A DNA stretch of 11,140 nucleotides from Candidatus Saccharibacteria bacterium UBA5170 (GCA_002413425.1 DHWY01000002.1:76441-87580); one strand, 5' to 3'. Counted from the stretch's first letter, positions 1 through 5,750 are shown. Translations and numbers: made by a program. The notes: generated by a model not told the origin, from the sequence alone.

Positions 1-740
1 GCGTAAGGCGCGAGGTAGAGCAGCGACGCTGGATCAGAGGGACCCGTCGCCACAACGATAGTTTGGTCCATCACGCCTTCTTGTTTCAAACGGTCAATCA
101 GCCGAGCGACCTTAGACAGCTTTTGACCGATAGCGACGTAGACATTGACCACACCTGTCTGTTGCTTGGTCTGATTGATCATCGTGTCGATGGCTAGCGC
201 CGTCTTGCCCGTTTGGCGATCGCCAATAATCAGTTCACGTTGGCCACGGCCAATCGGAAACATCGAGTCAATGGCCATAATACCGGTCATAAGCGGCTCA
301 TGAACAGATTTACGACCCATGACACCGATAGCTTCGCGCTCGATGAGGCCGAATTGTTTTGTCTTGATAGGGCCGCCACCGTCCATAGGCCGCCCAAGTG
401 GATCAACGACACGACCAAGGAGTTCTGGGCCAACCGGTACCTGCAACATCGTACCCTTAAGTCGGACTGTGTTGCCGGCCGATACTTGTGCGTCGGTGCC
501 AAGCAGTACCGCACCAATTTCATCTTCCATCAGGTTCAGAGCAAATGCTTCAATAATACCGTCAGTTGTTTCGATTTGTAATACCTCATTGTAGCCAGCG
601 TTGTGGAGCCCATGAACCCACGCCACCCCGTCACCAACCCGAACGATCACTCCAACGTTCTCTAAGCCCTCATTGGCCTCCAGGCTCGCAATTGCGGCAC
701 GTAAGTCCCCAGAAAGGTCTGCTACTGATAGTTTGGTCAT
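1..740 (-). CDS. atpA: F1 ATP synthase subunit alpha (5' part; runs off window edge)
   Basis: Alpha subunit of the F1 catalytic head, where three alpha and three beta subunits form the nucleotide-binding hexamer on the cytoplasmic side. The 246 complete codons in the window cover the N-terminal beta-barrel (about residues 25-95) and the start of the nucleotide-binding domain. The sequence shows VPVGPELLGRVVDPLGRPMDG (about 101-121), the alpha-type Walker A GDRQTGKT (173-180, Lys179) and YVAIGQK (201-207), all hallmarks of AtpA rather than AtpD or Rho. The remaining ~260 residues lie outside the window. ATG at 738-740 is preceded by an AAGGA Shine-Dalgarno at 749-753 and sits 14 bp after the atpH stop, so it is co-transcribed with the upstream atp genes. 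Nothing looks degraded. Identification is near certain. Confidence 0.97.
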   Translation of the reverse strand, partial: MTKLSVADLSGDLRAAIASLEANEGLENVGVIVRVGDGVAWVHGLHNAGYNEVLQIETTDGIIEAFALNLMEDEIGAVLLGTDAQVSAGNTVRLKGTMLQVPVGPELLGRVVDPLGRPMDGGGPIKTKQFGLIEREAIGVMGRKSVHEPLMTGIMAIDSMFPIGRGQRELIIGDRQTGKTALAIDTMINQTKQQTGVVNVYVAIGQKLSKVARLIDRLKQEGVMDQTIVVATGPSDPASLLYLAPY

Positions 741-754
741 GTCGTTTTTCCTTA

Positions 755-1153
755 TCATTTCTTATAATTTGTTCTTAATAATGTCAGTTTTCGGGCGATT
801 GTTGCGTCAAGTTGCAGCCCAGGCAAGTCGATTTTAACTCCTCCTAGCACGCTCGGATCTATAAACTCATGAAGCTGCACCTGGCGGGCACCAGTTTTAG
901 CTTGGATAAGTTTCGTCACCGCATGACGCGTAGCCTCCGCAAGATTAAAGGCCGAGGTTACCCGAGCCAGCACAACACCCCGTTTAGTCAGTTCGTATTC
1001 GATATCCCGTACGATTAAACCTACTTCGTCTGTCCGTCGGCTATCGATAAGAAAAGCCGCCAACTGTCGTACTAGTTGCTCGACTTCAACGCCATCCACT
1101 AATTGCTGGGCGATATAGCTCGTTATCTTGCGACGCGACAAACGTATAGCCAT
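755..1153 (-). CDS. atpH: F1 ATP synthase subunit delta, short form
   Basis: Delta subunit (OSCP homologue), which ties the peripheral stalk to the top of F1. The 132-aa product ends with a recognisable delta C-terminal signature: FIDPSVLGGVKIDLPGLQLDATIARKL at about residues 97-123, matching the family pattern of a D-P-x-L/V-x-G-G turn followed by a D-x-S/T-x-x-x-x-L helix. Typical bacterial delta is about 175-180 aa, so roughly 45 residues are missing, apparently from the N-terminal helical bundle that binds the alpha-subunit N-termini. It lies between atpF (4-bp gap) and atpA (14-bp gap), the canonical position, which supports the call despite the weak N-terminus. No strong Shine-Dalgarno is visible before the ATG, so translation is probably coupled to atpF. 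It stops with TGA. Confidence 0.92.
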   Translation of the reverse strand: MAIRLSRRKITSYIAQQLVDGVEVEQLVRQLAAFLIDSRRTDEVGLIVRDIEYELTKRGVVLARVTSAFNLAEATRHAVTKLIQAKTGARQVQLHEFIDPSVLGGVKIDLPGLQLDATIARKLTLLRTNYKK

Positions 1154-1157
1154 AATG

Positions 1158-1694
1158 TTACTTTATCGCCTTTATTGCATCACTGACGAGCTTCGGGTCA
1201 ATCTTGCCCGTCACAACCTTGCCGATGACTTTTTCGGTCGCCATAGCAACCAGTTCGAGTGTTTCGTTGTAAAGTGCTTTTTTAGCCGCCAAAACATCTT
1301 TTGTTATCTCGGCTTGGGCATCAGACACGATTTGTTCGGCACGTTTTTGAGCTTTTTGCTCGCTGACAGTTAGAGCAGCAACTGATTCGAGTTTCGCGGT
1401 TGCTACAATATCCGCTGCATTCAGCTGAGCCTCTTTGAGCAACTGTGCAACTTTCGTTTGGGCGTCAAGGGCGGCGACTTGCGCCTGGGCGGCGGCCTTA
1501 GTTGCTGCCTCGATGCCGTCTCGGCGTTCGTCAACTGACTTCATAAGCCACGGATAGACAAACTTGCCAAGTAGCCAGACTAAAATCAAAAAGGCGACCA
1601 TCTGCAGTAGCAATGTCTTCCAGTCGATACCGAGCGCCTCAAAGATACCGCCTGTGGCGGTAGTCGTTGATGCAAATTGCGTAAGCGTGTGCAT
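1158..1694 (-). CDS. atpF: F0 ATP synthase subunit b (peripheral stalk)
   Basis: Subunit b anchors the peripheral stalk in the membrane and holds F1 still against the rotating c-ring. The 178-aa product has a polar N-terminal stretch of about 25 residues, one membrane helix at about 27-47 (LLLQMVAFLILVWLLGKFVY), then a long Ala-, Glu-, Lys- and Gln-rich helix (about 52-150) fit for coiled-coil dimerisation. A conserved-looking C-terminal segment, LVAMATEKVIGKVV (148-161), follows and normally contacts delta. Length is close to the usual 155-180 aa. The start is supported by AGGAAG at 1702-1707, seven bases from the ATG; this Shine-Dalgarno overlaps the TAG stop of atpE. Only one b-type gene is seen, suggesting a homodimeric stalk. 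Confidence 0.96.
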   Translation of the reverse strand: MHTLTQFASTTTATGGIFEALGIDWKTLLLQMVAFLILVWLLGKFVYPWLMKSVDERRDGIEAATKAAAQAQVAALDAQTKVAQLLKEAQLNAADIVATAKLESVAALTVSEQKAQKRAEQIVSDAQAEITKDVLAAKKALYNETLELVAMATEKVIGKVVTGKIDPKLVSDAIKAIK

Positions 1695-1705
1695 TAAGAT
1701 GCTTC

Positions 1706-1921
1706 CTAGCCCAAGAACTTCGCGATAATCGCTACGATAATACCGATGATTGCCAGTGAGTCAGCAAACACGATTGCCGTAATCATCAGCGTTCGAATGT
1801 CACTGAGTTTCTCTGGGTTACGACCAAATGCGTTCAGCGCGCCGGCACCAATAAAGCCGATACCCATTGCTGCGCCGAGTGCCGGTAGGGCATACGTGAG
1901 GCCAAATGCTAGTTGTTGCAT
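1706..1921 (-). CDS. atpE: F0 ATP synthase subunit c (rotor ring)
   Basis: Subunit c forms the rotating membrane ring that carries ions across the membrane. The 71-aa hairpin protein has a glycine-rich first helix (ALPALGAAMGIGFIGAGAL, 11-29), the polar loop GRNPEK (33-38) and a second helix with the ion-binding carboxylate Asp54 in FADSLAIIG. The position corresponding to the Na+-ligand Gln of sodium-type rings (Ilyobacter Gln32, aligned by counting back from the RNP loop) is Ile21, which argues for proton coupling; that is inference from hand alignment. The gene has the best ribosome binding site of the operon (AAGGAG, 1930-1935, eight bases from ATG), directly next to a perfect palindrome, as expected for the subunit needed in most copies. 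Confidence 0.97.
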   Translation of the reverse strand: MQQLAFGLTYALPALGAAMGIGFIGAGALNAFGRNPEKLSDIRTLMITAIVFADSLAIIGIIVAIIAKFLG

Positions 1922-1929
1922 ATTTCTAT

Positions 1930-1951
1930 CTCCTTTTCGCTGTACAGCGAA
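1930..1951 (-). promoter_or_regulatory. atpE translation initiation region: palindrome plus Shine-Dalgarno
   Basis: A perfect 16-bp palindrome, TTCGCTGTACAGCGAA (1936-1951), lies immediately 5' (on the mRNA) of AAGGAG (1930-1935), the atpE ribosome binding site. In RNA it could form a six-pair stem with a four-base loop that ends exactly at the Shine-Dalgarno without covering it. The rest of the 51-bp atpB-atpE gap is A-rich. It may raise atpE translation, act as a processing or protein-binding site, or be incidental. The palindrome and RBS are seen directly; the role is inferred. Confidence 0.6.
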
Positions 1952-1972
1952 TTCTTATCTTAGTTATATTCA

Positions 1973-2794
1973 TTATATCATTCCAGCTTGAGGGTCTGTT
2001 TGTGACTCTAGGGCAGGGGAATGGTCGTGGGAATTGTCACCGTGCGAAGTAACGGCCAGTGAGGTAAAAATGAGCGTTAGAATAAAAAACACATAGGCCT
2101 GAATAAAACCAATAAATAGTTCGAAGGCCATGAAAAATGGTAATGTCACACTAGCAAAGTAATTTGTTAAAACTGCTATTACGATCAGCAATACTTCACC
2201 CGCAAAAGCGTTGCCAAATAAACGAAGCGCCAGAGCGGTGCCGCGTGACAATTCGCCAATCAGCTCGAGGATACCTTCAAATGAACCAATCGGGTCTTTA
2301 ACGGGATTACGAAAATAGCGGCGCGCATTACCTAGCACACCCAGATGCCTAATCGCATAATACTGGACGGTGACGACGGTAATAATAGCCAGGCCCAAGG
2401 TGAAATTCAAATCAGCCGTCAGGCTTCTTAGTAACGGCACGCCACCAATCATAATCGAGTCAAGACCCGGCAGCATGCTCAGCCAATAGTTAATCAGTAC
2501 GAAAAAAAATATTGTTATCGCCAACGGCGTTACCTTACGAGCCAAGACCCGATCGGGTACAACATCGTCGATTGACTTGAGTAAACCTTCAAAGACCCAC
2601 TGAACCAGTCCAACAAATCGATTATAGCGGCCAGTCCGTACTTTATAAACGACGTACAGCAAAATGGCAACCATAATTATCATACCTGCCAAACCAGTGA
2701 CCATAGCATTTGTCACCGAAATGCCACCGATTGAAAAAAGTTTTTCGGCCGCAATACTGATGCGAAAATCGACAGTCGCAAAGGCGCCAATCAT
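1973..2794 (-). CDS. atpB: F0 ATP synthase subunit a
   Basis: Subunit a provides the two half-channels that carry ions to and from the c-ring. The 273-aa product is a multi-pass membrane protein. It holds the invariant stator arginine, Arg191, in GTALALRLFGNAFAGE (185-200) and a conserved glutamine, Gln232, in ELFIGFIQAYVF (225-236), both diagnostic of AtpB. Further membrane segments are visible at about 31-50, 91-110, 131-147 and 200-220. The ATG overlaps the TGA of the upstream AtpZ-like gene (ATGA, 2791-2794), and AAAGGTG at 2803-2809 supplies a ribosome binding site, so translation is probably coupled. The C-terminus continues about 23 polar residues past the last helix, starting with HGDNSHDHSP, a slightly unusual His/Asp-rich tail. 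Confidence 0.97.
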   Translation of the reverse strand: MIGAFATVDFRISIAAEKLFSIGGISVTNAMVTGLAGMIIMVAILLYVVYKVRTGRYNRFVGLVQWVFEGLLKSIDDVVPDRVLARKVTPLAITIFFFVLINYWLSMLPGLDSIMIGGVPLLRSLTADLNFTLGLAIITVVTVQYYAIRHLGVLGNARRYFRNPVKDPIGSFEGILELIGELSRGTALALRLFGNAFAGEVLLIVIAVLTNYFASVTLPFFMAFELFIGFIQAYVFFILTLIFTSLAVTSHGDNSHDHSPALESQTDPQAGMI

Positions 2795-3042
2795 GATCGT
2801 TTCACCTTTCTAATCTGTAATGTAATCAAAGCCGCACTGGTTGCAAAGCCGGCAATAATCATAATCGTCGTAAAGAGGGGAGCTTTATGAAATAAGTTGT
2901 CAAGAACAATACCTATCACTGTACCGCCGATAGTCGGAATAAAAGCCCGCCAAGTTGTATCGAGGATTGTCAGTAGCAACAAAATTACCGCAGACTGCGG
3001 TAACTTTGTTGCCTTCGTTGTAGGGCTAGGCGACTGAGTCAT
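2791..3042 (-). CDS. AtpZ/AtpI-like small membrane protein heading the atp operon
   Basis: An 83-aa protein with a polar N-terminus and two membrane helices (about 17-46 and 56-76), ending in a basic tail. The segment GGTVIGIVLDNLFHKAP (39-55), a glycine-rich helix end followed by Asp48 and Pro55, resembles the AtpZ/AtpI family signature (G-x-x-x-D, then P, between two helices). Family members sit at the head of bacterial atp operons and have been linked to c-ring assembly and Mg2+/Ca2+ transport. Position and four-base overlap with atpB support the call. An in-frame ATG 90 bases upstream would extend the protein into the divergent gene and is less likely. The chosen ATG lacks a Shine-Dalgarno but sits five bases after TATATA, suggesting a leaderless mRNA. 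Confidence 0.8.
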   Translation of the reverse strand: MTQSPSPTTKATKLPQSAVILLLLTILDTTWRAFIPTIGGTVIGIVLDNLFHKAPLFTTIMIIAGFATSAALITLQIRKVKRS

Positions 3043-3066
3043 TTCACTATATACTCTAACAGTGAA
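3043..3066. promoter_or_regulatory. Divergent promoter region with inverted repeat, atp operon / small zinc-knuckle gene
   Basis: The 42-bp gap between two divergent genes contains TATATA (3048-3053), identical on both strands, and an overlapping TATACT (3050-3055) on the plus strand. On the minus strand the box ends five bases before the AtpZ-like ATG. On the plus strand it would start a short leader of about 20 bases before the ATG at 3085. The boxes lie between the arms of an inverted repeat, TTCACT (3043-3048) and AGTGAA (3061-3066), a possible operator. No good -35 hexamers are seen. Promoter function is inferred. Confidence 0.45.
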
Positions 3067-3084
3067 AGAGAGATTTGTACAGTC

Positions 3085-3300
3085 ATGCCCCGACGCAATA
3101 AACGGATAAAGCCCTTGGCAACATCGGTACAAGCCGACTGCACGTCAAAGCGTCGTTTTAATAATGAACAATCCTCCCTTAAGGCCGCTGATGATCAAAT
3201 GCTCATAAACATGAACATAGAGCTACGAGTCTATAAGTGCGATCAATGTAACGGCTGGCATTTGACCCGTAACCTTAACGGTTCGAACTACTCGAGCTAA
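3085..3300 (+). CDS. Small zinc-knuckle-like protein with CxxC...WHLT motif
   Basis: A 71-aa basic protein whose biochemical role is unknown. Visible pattern: a basic N-terminus (PRRNKRIK), Cys19 followed by a Lys/Arg- and Ala-rich amphipathic stretch (21-42), then VYKCDQCNGWHLTRN (49-63) containing Cys52, Cys55 and His59. The arrangement C-x32-C-x2-C-x3-H could bind one zinc ion. The 'Y-x-C-x-x-C-x-x-W-H-L-T' ending recurs, from memory, in small proteins of actinobacteria, their phages and CPR bacteria, generally uncharacterised. The gene diverges from the atp operon and converges on the pilin gene. SD-like GAGAG at 3068-3072 is 12 bases from the ATG, so initiation may be weak. It is likely real because of the conserved-looking motif and its fit between neighbours. 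Confidence 0.72.
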   Translation: MPRRNKRIKPLATSVQADCTSKRRFNNEQSSLKAADDQMLINMNIELRVYKCDQCNGWHLTRNLNGSNYSS

Positions 3301-3327
3301 AATGACTTAGCCGTTCAGGCTCGCCGT

Positions 3328-3364
3328 AGTCAGTAGGCTGCTAGCTACTGACTTAGTATCAGTA
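3328..3364. terminator. Nested hairpins between convergent genes (probable bidirectional terminator)
   Basis: AGTCAGTAG (3328-3336) pairs perfectly with CTACTGACT (3345-3353) across an eight-base loop. The downstream arm also contains TACTGA (3346-3351), which can instead pair with TCAGTA (3359-3364), so the two stems are mutually exclusive. On the plus strand a run of five T follows at 3370-3374. On the minus strand there is no immediate T-run. The TAG stop of the pilin gene lies inside the shared arm. Termination is inferred from the hairpins and the convergent gene ends. Confidence 0.5.
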
Positions 3365-5324
3365 AGGGATTTTTAATCGTTAGGTCCGGACTCGAGTAAC
3401 CCCCACTTGAACCCGTATAAACGAAGGACATATAACGTACGTTCGGTCCGCCGGTAAAGACGCAGCGGCTATCGTTTGACGTCCATACAGAAAGACTGAT
3501 AGATTCCGCACACCCGTTTGCCGTATAACTTGTCGGCAGTGACGCGTTGTAAGCGGGAGTGATACCGTCGGGCGCATAATACGAGGTACCCAGCAAGTAA
3601 CCTCCGTTCGGTGCGAATGATACGTAGGGTGATGCCATCGTCGCGTAGAAGTCTCCTCCCGCGACAATACCCGTTGGCGCGTCTACCCTTACGGTGGGAG
3701 ATTTAGCGCTGCCAGTTGACGGCAAAGTAAGTACTCCTGTTGCCACGTTATAAGATGCACCGCCAGATAGTGTCCATAGGGAAAAGTCTGGTGCTATGTT
3801 TACGCCCCTTTCAATTGGCGGATTGGGCGTAAATAATCTGTCGTACGAATACGGGTTCGGGTCGGTTGCATACCAGGCAACTGCCGCTTGCCATGTAGCA
3901 TCGCTACTTGTAAGCACTGTACCCGTAGACGTATCGACGGCAGCAAACATAAAACCAGCTGGTCCTGCGCCGCCATTCGTTAAACTCACGCCAAACTGAT
4001 GGGAACCCTCAGCTAAGGTCACCGTAGTCGTGTTAGTAGTGTACGGGCCAGCTGAATCGGTAGCTACCTGGACGCCATCAAGCCAAATCGTACAACTATC
4101 GTCACAGACATAACCAAGCTTCACTTGCATAGGCGTAGTAACAACTATATTATCCGTGTTCCTAAAAACCGTGGTTGAAGCTGCAGGGTATGTGGCGGTA
4201 CTAGTGTAGCTATGTGTCGTACTAATCCGATACGCGGTGGAATCTCCTGTAGTCGTATTCCACGCGGGAGCGGTTGCCACTGTCCATACTGGCGTAAGAG
4301 CACTCCAAAGTTGAATAGCTCGTGCGGGCGACCATCCACCCGTCTCGACTTCATAATTTGGCGAAGAGTAGTGAAACAAATTACCCGAACTCACTCGCCA
4401 GGTAGTATCCGACACGATAAGTGGGCTGCTCGCACCAGATAATCCGAGAGAAAAGCTAAGTCCGGCAGGATTAGGCAATATGCCCTCGTTAGTAAGTTTA
4501 GCGACCACGGTATGACAACCAATGGCGAGGTTGACCGTTTTGGTGTCGACTGCCGGCCACGTTGCTGCCGTTGACACCAACCGCCCATCCACAGACACTT
4601 CACTGTCGTCATCTCCCATATTATTCAGCACATACACTCCAGCCTGAGTGACACTGAAATCTTTGCGGAAATACATAGGACCCGCGTAGGGAGTACCTGA
4701 AATATTTTTAATCTGCTGTGCCGAGGCCTCGGGGAAAGGATTGCCAGTCCCAGCCACAACCGCATTATTCCACCCAAGTACACCGGTGGCCTTACCCGAA
4801 CAAAGATCAGGTACAGCGGTGGTTGGAACCGATTTTTGTTCATATCGACGCCAGACCGCACCATTCGAGGTTCGTAGGATTTCAACAAATCCGGTATTGG
4901 GAAGTGTTTTTGCTTTGCCATTTGCATCGACTGGGGGCATACCTATACTAAAATTACTGCGAACATTTCCATTACGAGTCACCGAGCACAAATCATCTAA
5001 TGGTGCCGCAGAACAGTCAACCGTCTCGACACCAGAGCAGTCCGTATTTGACTGTAGTGGTTGGGCATTGCTCCACGTCGGTACGCCACCAGGACTTGCG
5101 TTAAGACACGCCTCGGCATAGGTTATGCCCGCCTCGCCAGCGACCTGTGCCAGTTGGGCGTAGTATTGATTTTTCATAGCCGTCCGAACGGCCGTCGTAC
5201 TACTTACAGATACGAGCAGTACGATAAGCATGACAATAGAGCTAATCAGAATCGTTGGAAGGGCAAAGCCGCGTGCATAGTATCCACTCGTTATTGATTT
5301 TGTTGGCTGCTCGACGTCTGTCAC
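3345..5324 (-). CDS. Large PilX-like minor pilin with tandem PA14/galactose-binding-like modules
   Basis: A 659-aa secreted or surface protein, probably a type IV pilus component. A 19-residue leader ends in Gly19, followed by FALPTILISSIVMLIVLLVSVS (20-41), a pilin-type helix without Glu at mature position 5. The next stretch, QYYAQLAQVAGEAGITYAEACL (53-74), resembles PilX_N minor pilins. Two related beta modules follow, about 217-314 and 384-484. Each has an Asp-rich turn leading to a DG (GDDDSEVSVDG at 237-247, CDDSCTIWLDG at 407-417), then LTN-x-G...PAG, then SD-x-TW; the turn matches the PA14-family DDGS...DG pattern. A separate Ser/Gly/Tyr-rich region fills about 508-659. Ten cysteines (73, 96, 104, 113, 175, 270, 407, 411, 605, 621) suggest disulfides. 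GTG start chosen because AGAGGT (5331-5336) is six bases upstream; an ATG at 5405 would lie upstream of the predicted promoter. Adhesin function is inferred. Confidence 0.8.
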   Translation of the reverse strand: MTDVEQPTKSITSGYYARGFALPTILISSIVMLIVLLVSVSSTTAVRTAMKNQYYAQLAQVAGEAGITYAEACLNASPGGVPTWSNAQPLQSNTDCSGVETVDCSAAPLDDLCSVTRNGNVRSNFSIGMPPVDANGKAKTLPNTGFVEILRTSNGAVWRRYEQKSVPTTAVPDLCSGKATGVLGWNNAVVAGTGNPFPEASAQQIKNISGTPYAGPMYFRKDFSVTQAGVYVLNNMGDDDSEVSVDGRLVSTAATWPAVDTKTVNLAIGCHTVVAKLTNEGILPNPAGLSFSLGLSGASSPLIVSDTTWRVSSGNLFHYSSPNYEVETGGWSPARAIQLWSALTPVWTVATAPAWNTTTGDSTAYRISTTHSYTSTATYPAASTTVFRNTDNIVVTTPMQVKLGYVCDDSCTIWLDGVQVATDSAGPYTTNTTTVTLAEGSHQFGVSLTNGGAGPAGFMFAAVDTSTGTVLTSSDATWQAAVAWYATDPNPYSYDRLFTPNPPIERGVNIAPDFSLWTLSGGASYNVATGVLTLPSTGSAKSPTVRVDAPTGIVAGGDFYATMASPYVSFAPNGGYLLGTSYYAPDGITPAYNASLPTSYTANGCAESISLSVWTSNDSRCVFTGGPNVRYMSFVYTGSSGGYSSPDLTIKNPLLILSQ

Positions 5325-5344
5325 GTTTTTACCTCTGTTGTTAT

Positions 5345-5366
5345 GCGCTAAGTATAGCATAAGCGC
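5345..5366 (-). promoter_or_regulatory. Pilin gene promoter: extended -10 inside an inverted repeat
   Basis: On the minus strand, TGCTATACT (5351-5359) is an extended -10 box, which would start transcription about 20 bases before the GTG, enough room for the AGAGGT ribosome binding site. No clear -35 is present, as is common with extended -10 promoters. The box lies between GCGCT (5345-5349) and AGCGC (5362-5366), a five-base inverted repeat that could be an operator. The box is seen; activity is inferred. Confidence 0.55.
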
Positions 5367-5411
5367 GAAAAATTGGTAGATGGTAGTCTTTATCCTATCA
5401 ACCATATACTA

Positions 5412-5461
5412 TTGACCGCCTACCAAATAGTGTACAATGTATAGTAATAGTACGAAAGGGG
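5412..5461 (+). promoter_or_regulatory. Candidate promoter and ribosome binding site of the glutaredoxin-like gene
   Basis: TTGACC (5412-5417) and TACAAT (5433-5438) are separated by 15 bases, shorter than optimal; TATAGT (5440-5445) is an alternative -10. A strong Shine-Dalgarno AAAGGGG (5455-5461) lies ten bases before the ATG at 5472. This gene therefore has a conventional leader, unlike several neighbours. Confidence 0.45.
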
Positions 5462-5471
5462 ATATACCACT

Positions 5472-5750
5472 ATGAGTAACGGCCCGACACCACAAATCAC
5501 TGTCTATAAAACCAGTTGGTGCGCCTTCTGTCACGCCGAGACACAATGGCTCGACACGCTAGGTATTGCCTACGTAGCCAAAGACATTGAAGCCGATAAG
5601 GCCGCCTATACCGAATTAATGGCTAAAAATGGTGGTGCCTTTAGTGGCGTACCCGTTACCGACATTGCCGGCGACCTTATTCTCGGTTTCGATCGCCCCA
5701 AGCTCCAAGCAGCCATTAAGGCGCACAACATTCAACCGGTGACTGTCTAA
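5472..5750 (+). CDS. Glutaredoxin/NrdH-like redox protein
   Basis: A 92-aa cytoplasmic thioredoxin-fold protein that most likely passes electrons through a reversible disulfide. The active site is Cys17-Ala-Phe-Cys20 (WCAFC) after the first beta strand (ITVYKTSW, 9-16). The usual cis-proline follows in GVPV (59-62, Pro61), and GFDRPKLQ (72-79) matches the Grx/NrdH C-terminal G-F-D...L motif. Length fits single-domain glutaredoxins (75-95 aa). NrdH proteins donate electrons to ribonucleotide reductase, others to peroxidases or reductases; no such partner is in the window. The gene diverges from the pilin gene and ends ten bases before the convergent ABC-F gene. Family call is secure; NrdH versus glutathione-dependent glutaredoxin is open. 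Confidence 0.88.
   Translation: MSNGPTPQITVYKTSWCAFCHAETQWLDTLGIAYVAKDIEADKAAYTELMAKNGGAFSGVPVTDIAGDLILGFDRPKLQAAIKAHNIQPVTV

Noticed and set aside
213..581. 122-codon plus-strand open frame
   Set aside because: Antisense to atpA, which is unmistakable on the minus strand.
2791..3132. 113-codon version of the AtpZ-like protein starting at 3132
   Set aside because: The extra 30 residues are Cys-rich and unlike the family, overlap the divergent small gene, and lie upstream of the likely promoter.
3303..3356. Direct repeat TGACTTAG (3303-3310, 3349-3356) as an attachment site
   Set aside because: Eight bases only, no integrase or mobile gene nearby; more likely part of the terminator region.
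4741..5121. 126-codon plus-strand open frame
   Set aside because: Antisense to the pilin-like gene; composition is that of a shadow frame and no start signal is seen.
5325..5405. 27 extra codons at the front of the pilin-like gene
   Set aside because: The ATG at 5405 lies upstream of the extended -10 box, while the GTG at 5324 has a well-spaced AGAGGT and gives a normal-length prepilin leader.
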